A DNA stretch of 40,266 nt from contig CANREP010000016.1 in NCBI GenBank assembly GCA_947629685.1, positions 1 through 40,266 on the forward strand. The letters are read 5' to 3'. The stretch comes from an uncultured Phascolarctobacterium sp. Its GTDB lineage: Bacteria; Bacillota; Negativicutes; Acidaminococcales; Acidaminococcaceae. Of the stretch, positions 17,080 through 25,598 are shown one piece after another (position 1 is the first letter of the stretch; each line of letters starts with the position of its first letter). Both the position numbers and the translations under genes were made by a program. The notes beneath the pieces are model-generated. The model did no database searches and had not been told where the DNA came from. It worked only from the letters and a program-made list of their open reading frames with translations.

Positions 17080-17520
17080 TCAGTTTTTCGTTCTGTCTTT
17101 TAAACATTCCCGAGGTGAAGTGCTGAAATAGTGCCGGAATGCCTTGTAAAAATTACTGCTGTTGCAATATCCAGGCATATCGGCCTTTCTACTGGCAGAT
17201 AAGTTTATTCCAGCAGCAATTTCACACGTCGCATCCTGGATGCCAGCAGGATTTCAGAAAAAGTCCGCCCTGTCTTTTTCGGCAGAAGTTTGGAAAGATA
17301 CACCGGATGATATCCAAAGTGTGCGGCAGCAGATGCTGATGTCATGGTATCCGAGTTAGTCTCTATATATTGTACAATCTGGTCTTCCAAAAACTCCTTT
17401 ACCGCCAGACGCGAAGGAAAAAAATTCATGTAAAGCACAAGCACAGTATGAGTGTTCATTGCCTGCATCCTGCAGGACTGATACCTGTATTCCTTGTGCA
17501 TAGAAAAAAGCCGCACTTCC
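17080..17520 (-). pseudogene. Remnant of an AraC-family transcriptional regulator
   Basis: The minus strand encodes recognisable AraC C-terminal sequence in pieces. One frame gives VKEFLEDQIVQYIE, then FGYHPVYLSKLLPKKTG (first helix-turn-helix) and RMRRVKLLLE, followed by an in-frame TAA (17205-17207). Translation continues TYLPVER in the same frame after that stop, and then the expected second helix-turn-helix (GYCNSSNFYKAFRHYF and SPRECLK) appears in another frame, ending at TGA 17080. So there is at least one nonsense codon and one frameshift. The N-terminal ligand-binding part is missing or unrecognisable. It sits between the DASS transporter and the CRP/FNR-type gene and may be a dead former regulator of the locus. 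Confidence 0.8.
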
Positions 17521-17572
17521 AAAATTGAAAGTGACAGCTTTTTCTTGCCCCAAAATAAAATTTTCCGTAAGT

Positions 17573-17607
17573 AAAATCGGACACCGGCGCTTATGCGTCC
17601 GGTGTCC
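17573..17607 (-). terminator. Intrinsic terminator after the CRP/FNR-type gene
   Basis: A 12-bp GC-rich stem with one bulged base (17579-17590 with 17595-17607) around a 4-nt loop begins 9 nt after the regulator stop codon. The following T-run on the minus strand is short (GATTTTAC). Confidence 0.75.
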
Positions 17608-17615
17608 GGCATAAT

Positions 17616-18308
17616 CTATTGTTTCGCTGTTTCTTTGTCTGTTTTATCCAGCAGTTCAAAGACATTCTTTTCAAAATTTATCAGGCCTTCTTCACGCATC
17701 CGGGAAAGCTCGCGGGTCAGCGCGCTCCTGTCGGCGTCAAGATAATTGGCCATATCGGTGCGGTTAAAGGGGACGACTACTTTCCTGCTGCCCTGGCTGG
17801 CTGCTTCCTGCTCCAGATAGGCCAGAATCTTGCCTTTCAGGGTTTTCTTGCAGAGAATCTCGGTTTTCTCAATCAGCTTGGTGTTATTGTCTGCCAGGAT
17901 AGCCACGATATTGCAGGCCAGTTTGCCCTGCAGCAGCTTATTGTCGCCGCCGGTCATCATCTTGCCGAAAGGCAGCATCAATATCTCGCTGTCGCTGGCC
18001 GCAAAATAACTGACGATACTGCGGTCGCCGCGGCGTCCGAGGAAGTTTTCCGCAAAAACGGAGCCCGCGCCTAAATTAGCGATGATGGATTTTTCGCCCC
18101 AGATATCCTCTTTAATCATCTGTACCGTGCCGTTGATGACCACGCACAGATTCTCCACGCAGTCGCCAGCCAGAAAGATATAGTCGGACTTCTGAAAATG
18201 CTTGACAAGCGCATTAGCCTTGGTCAGGACTTCTTTGATCTCGTCGCTGCCCAATCCGTCAAACAGCGGTATTTCATTGATCTTCTGCAAAGAAAGCTTC
18301 ACGTCCAT
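17616..18308 (-). CDS. CRP/FNR-family transcriptional regulator
   Basis: The protein (230 residues) has the CRP/FNR architecture: an N-terminal cyclic-nucleotide-binding-like beta-roll (about 15-120), a dimerisation helix (about 125-170) and a winged helix-turn-helix (about 178-215) with recognition helix DRSALTRELSRMREEG. Cysteines are at 50, 55, 132 and 153; there is no N-terminal Cys cluster of FNR type, so the effector (cAMP, haem, NO or redox) cannot be named. GGGTGAG precedes the ATG. Three palindromes TGTTGC-N4-GCAACA lie in this neighbourhood, one in its own upstream region, making autoregulation and control of the adjacent transporter and small RNA likely. Binding is inferred from position and family, not shown. 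Confidence 0.9.
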   Translation of the reverse strand: MDVKLSLQKINEIPLFDGLGSDEIKEVLTKANALVKHFQKSDYIFLAGDCVENLCVVINGTVQMIKEDIWGEKSIIANLGAGSVFAENFLGRRGDRSIVSYFAASDSEILMLPFGKMMTGGDNKLLQGKLACNIVAILADNNTKLIEKTEILCKKTLKGKILAYLEQEAASQGSRKVVVPFNRTDMANYLDADRSALTRELSRMREEGLINFEKNVFELLDKTDKETAKQ

Positions 18309-18351
18309 AAATACTCACCCATTTACCCTTAATTCATTTTCCTGTAATTTT

Positions 18352-18379
18352 ATTATACTTTCCCGTATATATAAGTAAA
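18352..18379 (-). promoter_or_regulatory. Predicted promoter of the CRP/FNR-type gene
   Basis: TTTACT (18379-18374) and TATAAT (18357-18352) are 16 bp apart on the minus strand, giving a start near 18345. Operator B lies about 75 bp upstream of that start. Confidence 0.55.
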
Positions 18380-18412
18380 TATTTTGTAATTAAAGTAAGT
18401 ATTATGTAAATA

Positions 18413-18428
18413 TGTTGCGTAGGCAACA
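18413..18428. promoter_or_regulatory. Operator B: palindrome TGTTGC-N4-GCAACA upstream of the CRP/FNR-type gene
   Basis: The arms match operators A and C exactly and only the 4-bp centre differs (GTAG). The position is compatible with autoregulation. Confidence 0.75.
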
Positions 18429-18537
18429 TTTATCATATTTAAAATAAATTATATATTATTTAATATATTGTAGGTAAAGTTTAGTAATTTATGTAACGGA
18501 ATATTTTAATTAAAATAAGTGCGCTGCAGAGTATTTT

Positions 18538-18553
18538 TGTTGCTTTAGCAACA
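18538..18553. promoter_or_regulatory. Operator C: palindrome TGTTGC-N4-GCAACA upstream of the predicted small RNA
   Basis: The plus-strand sequence TGTTGCTTTAGCAACA is centred at 18545.5, about 40.5 bp upstream of the start predicted from TATAAT at 18574-18579. This is the class II activator position. Confidence 0.78.
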
Positions 18554-18573
18554 GCTAACTATAAACAAAGATT

Positions 18574-18579
18574 TATAAT
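18574..18579 (+). promoter_or_regulatory. -10 box of the predicted small RNA promoter
   Basis: A consensus TATAAT gives a start near 18586. The -35 area has no consensus match and is overlapped by operator C, as expected for an activated promoter. Confidence 0.65.
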
Positions 18580-18585
18580 TTAATT

Positions 18586-18683
18586 AACAGCAAACGAGAC
18601 ATTTGCTCGGGACATTAGTTCTTCTAATGTCACAAATTTTTGGCCGAATATATGGAGTTCAGCATATATTCGGTTCTTTTTTT
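18586..18683 (+). ncRNA. Predicted ~98-nt small RNA under CRP/FNR-type control
   Basis: This non-coding stretch between the divergent regulator and ogt has the anatomy of a trans-acting small RNA: promoter with an upstream palindrome, three hairpins and a terminator. Hairpin 1 is AGCAAA/TTTGCT (18589-18607). Hairpin 2 is an 8-bp stem GACATTAG/CTAATGTC (18611-18631) with loop TTCTT. Hairpin 3 is the terminator with a T-run. A short single-stranded linker CACAAATTTTTGG lies between hairpins 2 and 3. No convincing reading frame is present. The layout resembles E. coli FnrS, an FNR-activated small RNA, but no sequence similarity is claimed. The alternative is a terminated leader of ogt, whose start is 50 nt downstream. 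Confidence 0.6.
18644..18683 (+). terminator. Intrinsic terminator of the predicted small RNA
   Basis: An 11-bp perfect stem (CCGAATATATG at 18644-18654 with CATATATTCGG at 18663-18673) with an 8-nt loop is followed by TTCTTTTTTT. It lies in intergenic DNA in the plus orientation, where no upstream gene would need it. Confidence 0.85.
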
Positions 18684-18733
18684 GTGTTAAAATAATCTTA
18701 TCCTTACATAAATTTAGCTTCAGGGTGAAAAAT

Positions 18734-19213
18734 ATGCTTTACTTTACATTTATCAGACCAACGGCGGAAATAGCGCTGACGCTTACTGCCGACGAAGACA
18801 GCCTGCTGCATATAGATTTTGGCGCGCAGCATCCAGACGGCGCTGTCTTAAGGCAAAACCCGGTGCTGACGCTGGCAGCTTTGCAGCTGCAGGAATATTT
18901 TGCGGGTCAGCGCCAGCAGTTCGCTCTGCCGTTAAAGCCTGCCGGCACAGAGTTTCAGAAACTGGTATGGCGCGCGCTGACGCGCATCCCCTACGGCTCA
19001 ACCTCTACCTATAAGGAGCTGGCGGAAGCTATCGGCAATCCAAAAGCCAGCCGCGCCGTCGGCAGCGCCTGTCACCGCAATCCGCTGCCCGTCGTCATCC
19101 CCTGCCACCGCGTCATCGGCAGCAGCGGCAGCCTTACCGGCTATGCCGGCGGACTGGAACTGAAAGCAGCGCTGCTAAAGCTGGAACAGGAGCATCCTCA
19201 AAAAGAAATATAA
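18734..19213 (+). CDS. ogt: Methylated-DNA--[protein]-cysteine S-methyltransferase
   Basis: This suicide repair protein transfers methyl groups from O6-methylguanine (and O4-methylthymine) to its own cysteine. The active-site motif is IPCHRV with C124 as acceptor, and FQKLVWRALTRIPYGSTSTY is the DNA-binding segment that contains the helix-turn-helix. Length (159) is normal for an Ogt-type single protein without an Ada domain. The frame opens at GTG 18725, but AGGGTG then serves as ribosome binding site for ATG 18734. It is one of the few plus-strand genes and ends in a terminator shared with dnaJ. Confidence 0.94.
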   Translation: MLYFTFIRPTAEIALTLTADEDSLLHIDFGAQHPDGAVLRQNPVLTLAALQLQEYFAGQRQQFALPLKPAGTEFQKLVWRALTRIPYGSTSTYKELAEAIGNPKASRAVGSACHRNPLPVVIPCHRVIGSSGSLTGYAGGLELKAALLKLEQEHPQKEI

Positions 19214-19222
19214 ATACGACAA

Positions 19223-19258
19223 AACCCCGCTGCTAATAAGCAGCGGGGTTATTTTTTT
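19223..19258. terminator. Bidirectional terminator between ogt and dnaJ
   Basis: A 12-bp perfect stem (AACCCCGCTGCT/AGCAGCGGGGTT, 19223-19234 with 19239-19250) and a 4-nt loop are followed by seven T residues on the plus strand and four on the minus strand. It serves the convergent genes ogt and dnaJ. Confidence 0.9.
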
Positions 19259-19267
19259 ACTTAACGC

Positions 19268-20416
19268 TTATTTGAAAAAGTCTTTAACCTTATTCAAAAA
19301 GCTTTTTTCTTCGGGATTGATATTGTCCTTACTGATGTCCGCAAACTTCTGCAAAGCATCCTTCTGTTTATCCGTCAGCTTGGTGGGCACTACTACCTTC
19401 ATGCGTACCAGCTGGTCGCCGCGGCTGCCGCCGCGCAGGCTGGGAATGCCCTTGCCTTTCAGACGCATAACCTTGCCGGGCTGCGTGCCTTCGGGAACTT
19501 TCATAGTCACCTGGCCGTCCAGCGTCGGCACTTTGATTTCAGCACCCAAAGTAGCCTGGACGATGTTGATAGGCACTTCGCATAATACGGTGGTACCGTC
19601 GCGTTCAAAGAACTTATGCGGCTTCACATACAGATATACGTACAGATCGCCGCTTGGACCGCCTTTGAGACCTGCCTCGCCTTCGCCGCCCACACGCAGT
19701 CTGGAGCCGTTGTCCACGCCTGCCGGGATTTTGACTTTCAGCTTCTTGGTCTTTTTCACGGTACCGCTGCCGCCGCATTCACGACACGGATTGCTGATAA
19801 TCTTGCCTTCGCCGTGGCACCTGGAACATGGTCTTTCGTTGACCATCTGCCCAAACATGGTGTTCTGGGTAAAGCGTACATAGCCGCTGCCGTGACATTC
19901 GGGACAGGTTTCCACCTTGGAGCCTGGCTCCGCGCCCTCGCCGTGGCAATGGTCGCATCTTTCCGCACGTTTCAGGGAAATTTCTTTTTCTACGCCGAAA
20001 GCAGCTTCCTCAAAGGAAATCTCCATATCGAAGCGGAGGTCGGCGCCGCGCTGCGGCCCGGCGTTAGTGCTTCTGCCGCCGCGGCCCTGACCGCCGAAAA
20101 ACATATCGAAGATATCTTCCATGCCGCTGCCGCCAAAGCCTCCGAACCCGCCGAAGCCGCCTGCGCCAGGACCTCCGCCCATGCCGCCGTTTTCAAAGGC
20201 TTCCGGGCCGAACTGGTCATACTGAGCGCGCTTCTGTTCGTCAGAAAGTACGCTGTAGGCTTCGTTGCATTCCTTGAATTTTTCCGCAGCTTCAGGATTG
20301 TCTTTATTCAAATCAGGATGATATTTACGCGCCAGTTTGCGGTATGCTTTTTTCAGCTCATCTTGGGTAGCTGTTTTAGACACACCCAGGACCTCGTAAT
20401 AATCTCTTTTACTCAA
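19268..20416 (-). CDS. dnaJ: DnaJ (Hsp40) co-chaperone
   Basis: DnaJ stimulates DnaK ATP hydrolysis and delivers unfolded clients. It is a type I Hsp40: a J domain with HPD (in [10 protein letters not shown], residues ~28-37), a Gly/Phe-rich linker ([17 protein letters not shown]), four CxxCxGxG zinc repeats ([32 protein letters not shown]) and the C-terminal client-binding domains. Length is 382. The start is TTG 20416 with AGGATGGTG upstream. It is the last gene of the hrcA-grpE-dnaK-dnaJ operon, 22 nt after dnaK. Confidence 0.97.
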   Translation of the reverse strand: MSKRDYYEVLGVSKTATQDELKKAYRKLARKYHPDLNKDNPEAAEKFKECNEAYSVLSDEQKRAQYDQFGPEAFENGGMGGGPGAGGFGGFGGFGGSGMEDIFDMFFGGQGRGGRSTNAGPQRGADLRFDMEISFEEAAFGVEKEISLKRAERCDHCHGEGAEPGSKVETCPECHGSGYVRFTQNTMFGQMVNERPCSRCHGEGKIISNPCRECGGSGTVKKTKKLKVKIPAGVDNGSRLRVGGEGEAGLKGGPSGDLYVYLYVKPHKFFERDGTTVLCEVPINIVQATLGAEIKVPTLDGQVTMKVPEGTQPGKVMRLKGKGIPSLRGGSRGDQLVRMKVVVPTKLTDKQKDALQKFADISKDNINPEEKSFLNKVKDFFK

Positions 20417-20438
20417 GGTTTACACCATCCTAAATCTA

Positions 20439-22283
<1,845 letters not shown>

Positions 22284-22328
22284 CTAATTACACATACGAT
22301 TATTGGATTTATTTTCAGAGCACCGGCA

Positions 22329-22910
22329 CTATTCGTTGCTGATGACTCTTACTTTGCTGTGGCGGATGACCTTGTCATTGAGCTTGTAGCCCTTTTCAAA
22401 AACCATGTCGATGGTCTCGTCCTCCAGCTCGGGGTTTTGTCCCCGCATTACTGCTTCATGCAGCGCCGGATCAAATTTCTTGTCCTGCGCTTCGATTTCC
22501 GTCACGCCCAGTTCTTTGAACACTTCGTCAAACTGGCGGCGGATCTGTTTCAGGCCGGTCAGCATACTGTCCAGCTCCGGCTTTTGCGCAAAGCTCGTTT
22601 CGGCGCGTTCAAAATTATCCAGCACCTTGAGGAACTTGCCGACAACGCCGACTGTAACAAATGAAGAAAGCTGTTCTTTCTCACCTGCCGTACGGCGGCG
22701 GAAATTATCAAAATCAGCCTGCAGGCGCAGCAGCCTGTTCTGCAGCTCCGTAATCTGAACATCCCTGGCATCAGGCTCAGCCTGCGCCTGTTCTTCTTGG
22801 GGAGCTTCCGTCTCCGGCTGCTCTGCTGTCTGCTCGGTCTGAACATTTTCAGTCTGCTCGTTGGCGGAAGTTTCTTCAGTTTGAGTTTGTTTCAATTCTT
22901 CCTCTTGCAA
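22329..22910 (-). CDS. grpE: GrpE nucleotide exchange factor
   Basis: GrpE releases ADP from DnaK. The protein has a very acidic, Gln/Glu/Thr-rich, probably disordered N-terminus (~1-50), a coiled coil (about 52-95, LQNRLLRLQADFDNFRRR), and the C-terminal beta domain with the GrpE signature ending in GYKLNDKVIRHSKVRV. It has 193 residues. The start is TTG 22910 with AGGAGG 7 nt upstream. It lies 18 nt after hrcA and 57 nt before dnaK. Confidence 0.96.
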   Translation of the reverse strand: MQEEELKQTQTEETSANEQTENVQTEQTAEQPETEAPQEEQAQAEPDARDVQITELQNRLLRLQADFDNFRRRTAGEKEQLSSFVTVGVVGKFLKVLDNFERAETSFAQKPELDSMLTGLKQIRRQFDEVFKELGVTEIEAQDKKFDPALHEAVMRGQNPELEDETIDMVFEKGYKLNDKVIRHSKVRVISNE

Positions 22911-22928
22911 AATTCTTCCTCCTTCGTC

Positions 22929-23954
22929 TTACTTTTCCTGTTGGAAAATAGTTTTCAGATATTTGTGCAGGTAATCCATAACGGATATAACCTTGCTGTA
23001 TTCCATGCGCGTAGGGCCCAGTACGGCCATCGTGCCCACAACCTGTCCGTTAAGGCGGTAGGTTGCCTGCACCATGCTGCAGTCCTGAATACCGGTAAAC
23101 TTGTTTTCAGAACCGATAGTAATTTTAAGGCCGCTGTCCTCGCCTGCCAGAAGCAGGTCGCGCACTACTTTCTCTTCTTCAAGAATCCCCAGCAGATCCC
23201 TTACCCTGTCCATATCGCGGAACTCCGGCTGGCTTAAAAGCTGCTTAGTACCGCCCAGGAACACTCTTTGCTGCTGATGCTTGCGGTTCATCTTGTTAAT
23301 GGTGTTGAGCAGCGAAGTAAACAGCAGCTTGTCTTCGACGATATCAGTATGCACGGCGCTGAGCAGCGTTTCGCTTATGGACGAAAGCGGCTTGCCTTCC
23401 AGCAGCCTGCTGACGCGCCCTGCCATGTAGTCCAGTTCCTCGGGACGCATCCCAAGAGGTATCTCGACCACACAGTTATCGACATTGCCGTCGTCGGTGA
23501 CGATGCACAGTATCGCGTGCCTGTCGTCCAGCGGCAGGAATTTCATGTACCTGAACACCGCCGTATCGCTTTTATTGGCCAGCACCATGGAAACATTCTG
23601 CGTCATCCGCGACAATATCTTAGCCGTGGACTGGAAGATTTCATCGATGCTGCGGCGTCTTTCGCGGAACCAGCTGTTGATGAGCGCCATATCGTTATCG
23701 GTAAGGGCGCCCGGCTCCAGCAGGGAATCCACATAAAAGCGGTACGCCTGCGCCGAGGGTATGCGTCCGGCAGAAGTATGGGGCTGCTCCAGATAACCAA
23801 GCATTTCCAGGTCGCTCATCTCGTTACGGATGGTCGCCGGGCTGATGCCCAGATTATATTTGCGGGCAATGGTCCTGGAGCCCACTGGCTCTGCCGTTGA
23901 AATATAGTCTTCTATAATGAGCTGGAGAATTTTTTTCTTTCTTTCGTTTAACAT
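22929..23954 (-). CDS. hrcA: HrcA heat-inducible repressor
   Basis: HrcA represses class I heat-shock genes by binding CIRCE, with GroEL as co-factor in other bacteria. The N-terminal winged helix (MLNERKKKILQLIIEDYI, then GISPATIRNEMSDLE as recognition region) is followed by the GAF-like dimerisation core. The frame extends to GTG 23981, but that codon lies inside CIRCE; ATG 23954, with GGTGA upstream, is the standard N-terminus and gives 341 residues. It heads the hrcA-grpE-dnaK-dnaJ operon and should regulate itself. Confidence 0.96.
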   Translation of the reverse strand: MLNERKKKILQLIIEDYISTAEPVGSRTIARKYNLGISPATIRNEMSDLEMLGYLEQPHTSAGRIPSAQAYRFYVDSLLEPGALTDNDMALINSWFRERRRSIDEIFQSTAKILSRMTQNVSMVLANKSDTAVFRYMKFLPLDDRHAILCIVTDDGNVDNCVVEIPLGMRPEELDYMAGRVSRLLEGKPLSSISETLLSAVHTDIVEDKLLFTSLLNTINKMNRKHQQQRVFLGGTKQLLSQPEFRDMDRVRDLLGILEEEKVVRDLLLAGEDSGLKITIGSENKFTGIQDCSMVQATYRLNGQVVGTMAVLGPTRMEYSKVISVMDYLHKYLKTIFQQEK

Positions 23955-23974
23955 AACTTCACCCCAGTTCGTTG

Positions 23975-24001
23975 TTAGCACTCGATTGTTTGGAGTGCTA
24001 A
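23975..24001. promoter_or_regulatory. CIRCE operator
   Basis: A perfect TTAGCACTC-N9-GAGTGCTAA inverted repeat lies just downstream of the predicted transcription start of hrcA (near 24007). It is the HrcA binding site. Confidence 0.97.
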
Positions 24002-24013
24002 CACCTTGATATT

Positions 24014-24042
24014 AGAATAGCACTGCCCTTATACCTTGTCAA
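24014..24042 (-). promoter_or_regulatory. Sigma-70 promoter of the hrcA operon
   Basis: TTGACA (24042-24037) and TATTCT (24019-24014) are spaced by 17 bp on the minus strand, directly upstream of CIRCE. The promoter lies between the hemW stop and CIRCE. Confidence 0.9.
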
Positions 24043-24060
24043 TAACTTTTTTGTTAATTT

Positions 24061-25251
24061 TTATACAGTCACAAAAATTTCAAAAATGCGGTTGCCGACC
24101 TCCATACCGCTCTCAGTCAGCCTCAATATCTGCCGTTTTTCGTCATAATCTATAAATCCCGCTTCTCTCAGCGGCTCAAGCTCCGCACGGTATTTTTCCC
24201 ACACGTCCACACCATAGCGTTCACGCGCCTGCGCCAAATCTGCGCCTGCCGTTTTACGCAGATTCATAAACATAAATTCGCCCACAAGTTCAGCATCGCT
24301 TAGCAGCTCAATATCGTAAATATCCTCGCCTGCCGCGCTGCCGGCAATATACGCCGCTACATCCGCCGTCGCCGTCACACGCCTCGCGCCGTCAAAAGCG
24401 CAGGCTGCCGCACCGAAAGCCTCGTAGGGCAGATAACGCCAGTAAGCAAGATTATGCTGAGAATAAGCGCCGCTACGGGCATAGTTGGAAACCTCATAGC
24501 GTTCATAGCCGTTTTCCTGCAGAAAGCGCTGCACAAATTCATACATATCGGCCGCCGCGTCCTCATCCGGCAGCTGCACCTTTCCTGCTTGCACCAGCCT
24601 GGTCAGCGGCGTCCCCTCTTCCAAAATCAGTCCGTACACGGAAAGATGCTCAATACCCGTCGCTGTCAGCTGCTGCAAAGTATCCTCAAGGCTACGCAGA
24701 GTCTGCTGCGGCAAGCCGTAAATCACGTCCGCATTGATACGCTTAAAGCCTGCCGCCTGCGCCATGGCAACAGCGTCTAACGCCTCGCGCGCCGTATGGA
24801 TACGCCCGATTGCCGCCAGCTCGCTATCCTGCAGCGACTGCACGCCGAAGCTGACACGGTCAAAGCCAAGCTGACACAGCGCCTGCAGTTTATCCTTATC
24901 AGCCGTACCCGGATTTACCTCGATAGTCGCTTCGGCAGGCTGCTGCCACCAGCCATTATTTTTCATAGCGGCTACAATCTCGGCAATGTCCTCTGCCGGC
25001 AGCACTGAAGGCGTACCGCCGCCGAAATACACCGTCGCGGCCGGATTGACGGCCTTACCCATACGTCCCTTGCGCTCAATCTCACGGCATACGGCAGCGA
25101 CATACTCCTGCTGCATCTTTCTGTTCCGGCAGGCGTAGGAAGCAAAATCGCAGTACAGACATTTCTGCACGCAGAAAGGAATATGCACATAAACCGCCTG
25201 CACCTGCTGCCAAGAGCGCAGCCCGGTATTTTTTCCAGCTTCACACTTCAT
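24061..25251 (-). CDS. hemW: HemW-like radical SAM protein (putative haem chaperone)
   Basis: This belongs to the HemN-like radical SAM proteins now called HemW, which bind haem and are not coproporphyrinogen oxidases. The cluster motif is CVQKCLYCDF (CxxxCxxC), preceded by VYVHIPFC. FGGGTPS (SAM contact), EVNPGT and SFGVQS are conserved radical-SAM landmarks, and the C-terminal HemN_C domain follows. HemN proper has an extra N-terminal Cys, so HemW is favoured. The open frame runs back to 25611, but a good promoter lies inside that extension, and GGAG precedes ATG 25251 by 9 nt, giving 396 residues; ATG 25266 is an alternative. In many Firmicutes it sits directly between lepA and hrcA; here an accessory module separates it from lepA. 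Confidence 0.93.
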   Translation of the reverse strand: MKCEAGKNTGLRSWQQVQAVYVHIPFCVQKCLYCDFASYACRNRKMQQEYVAAVCREIERKGRMGKAVNPAATVYFGGGTPSVLPAEDIAEIVAAMKNNGWWQQPAEATIEVNPGTADKDKLQALCQLGFDRVSFGVQSLQDSELAAIGRIHTAREALDAVAMAQAAGFKRINADVIYGLPQQTLRSLEDTLQQLTATGIEHLSVYGLILEEGTPLTRLVQAGKVQLPDEDAAADMYEFVQRFLQENGYERYEVSNYARSGAYSQHNLAYWRYLPYEAFGAAACAFDGARRVTATADVAAYIAGSAAGEDIYDIELLSDAELVGEFMFMNLRKTAGADLAQARERYGVDVWEKYRAELEPLREAGFIDYDEKRQILRLTESGMEVGNRIFEIFVTV

Positions 25252-25284
25252 TTTCGTCCGCTCCATCTCTAAATTACTGACACC

Positions 25285-25313
25285 ACTATAGCATTGCCGC
25301 CTGCCGCCGTCAA
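25285..25313 (-). promoter_or_regulatory. Sigma-70 promoter of hemW
   Basis: TTGACG (25313-25308) and TATAGT (25290-25285) are 17 bp apart on the minus strand, with a start near 25278. This leaves a 5' leader of only about 27 nt and rules out the longer hemW frame. Confidence 0.82.
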
Positions 25314-25428
25314 ATCTTTCTGCAAAAAAGAAAGGGAGCCGCAAAACGCAGCTCCGAAAAATATTGCTGAAAAAATTTTTCTCGCCTGGTTCTTTTTTCT
25401 TGTCGTTAACGCCATTATAAGGGTGAGA

Positions 25429-25481
25429 TTTCTTTTCTTTTTTCTCTTTTTTATTTATTTTTTCTCTTTCTTCTTTTCTTT
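25429..25481. repeat. Homopurine-homopyrimidine mirror repeat (H-DNA type)
   Basis: Two 24-nt arms made only of T and C on the plus strand (25429-25452 and 25458-25481) mirror each other around ATTTA with a single mismatch (25440 against 25470). Mirror symmetry in an oligopurine tract is the classical requirement for intramolecular triplex DNA. It lies in the gene-free stretch 25314-25543 between the hemW promoter and the autotransporter terminator; nothing else is recognised there. Confidence 0.85.
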
Positions 25482-25543
25482 GCCCCTCTAAGATCCTGTA
25501 ACGTAGTTTAAAACAGTAACCCAAATAAGTTTCTTCCTTGTGC

Positions 25544-25576
25544 CAAAAGAAAAGCAGAACCCAAAGGTTCTGCTTT
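25544..25576 (-). terminator. Intrinsic terminator after the autotransporter remnant
   Basis: An 11-bp stem AAAGCAGAACC/GGTTCTGCTTT (25551-25561 with 25566-25576) and a 4-nt loop are followed on the minus strand by TCTTTT. Confidence 0.8.
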
Positions 25577-25598
25577 CCATGTATTAAAGATTTTTTAC

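Noticed and set aside
18652-18690. A 12-codon frame starting ATG GAG TTC in the small RNA
   Set aside because: It lies within the terminator hairpin and T-run and has no ribosome binding site.
23955-23981. Longer hrcA start at GTG 23981
   Set aside because: The codon is part of the CIRCE operator, and the family N-terminus aligns with ATG 23954.
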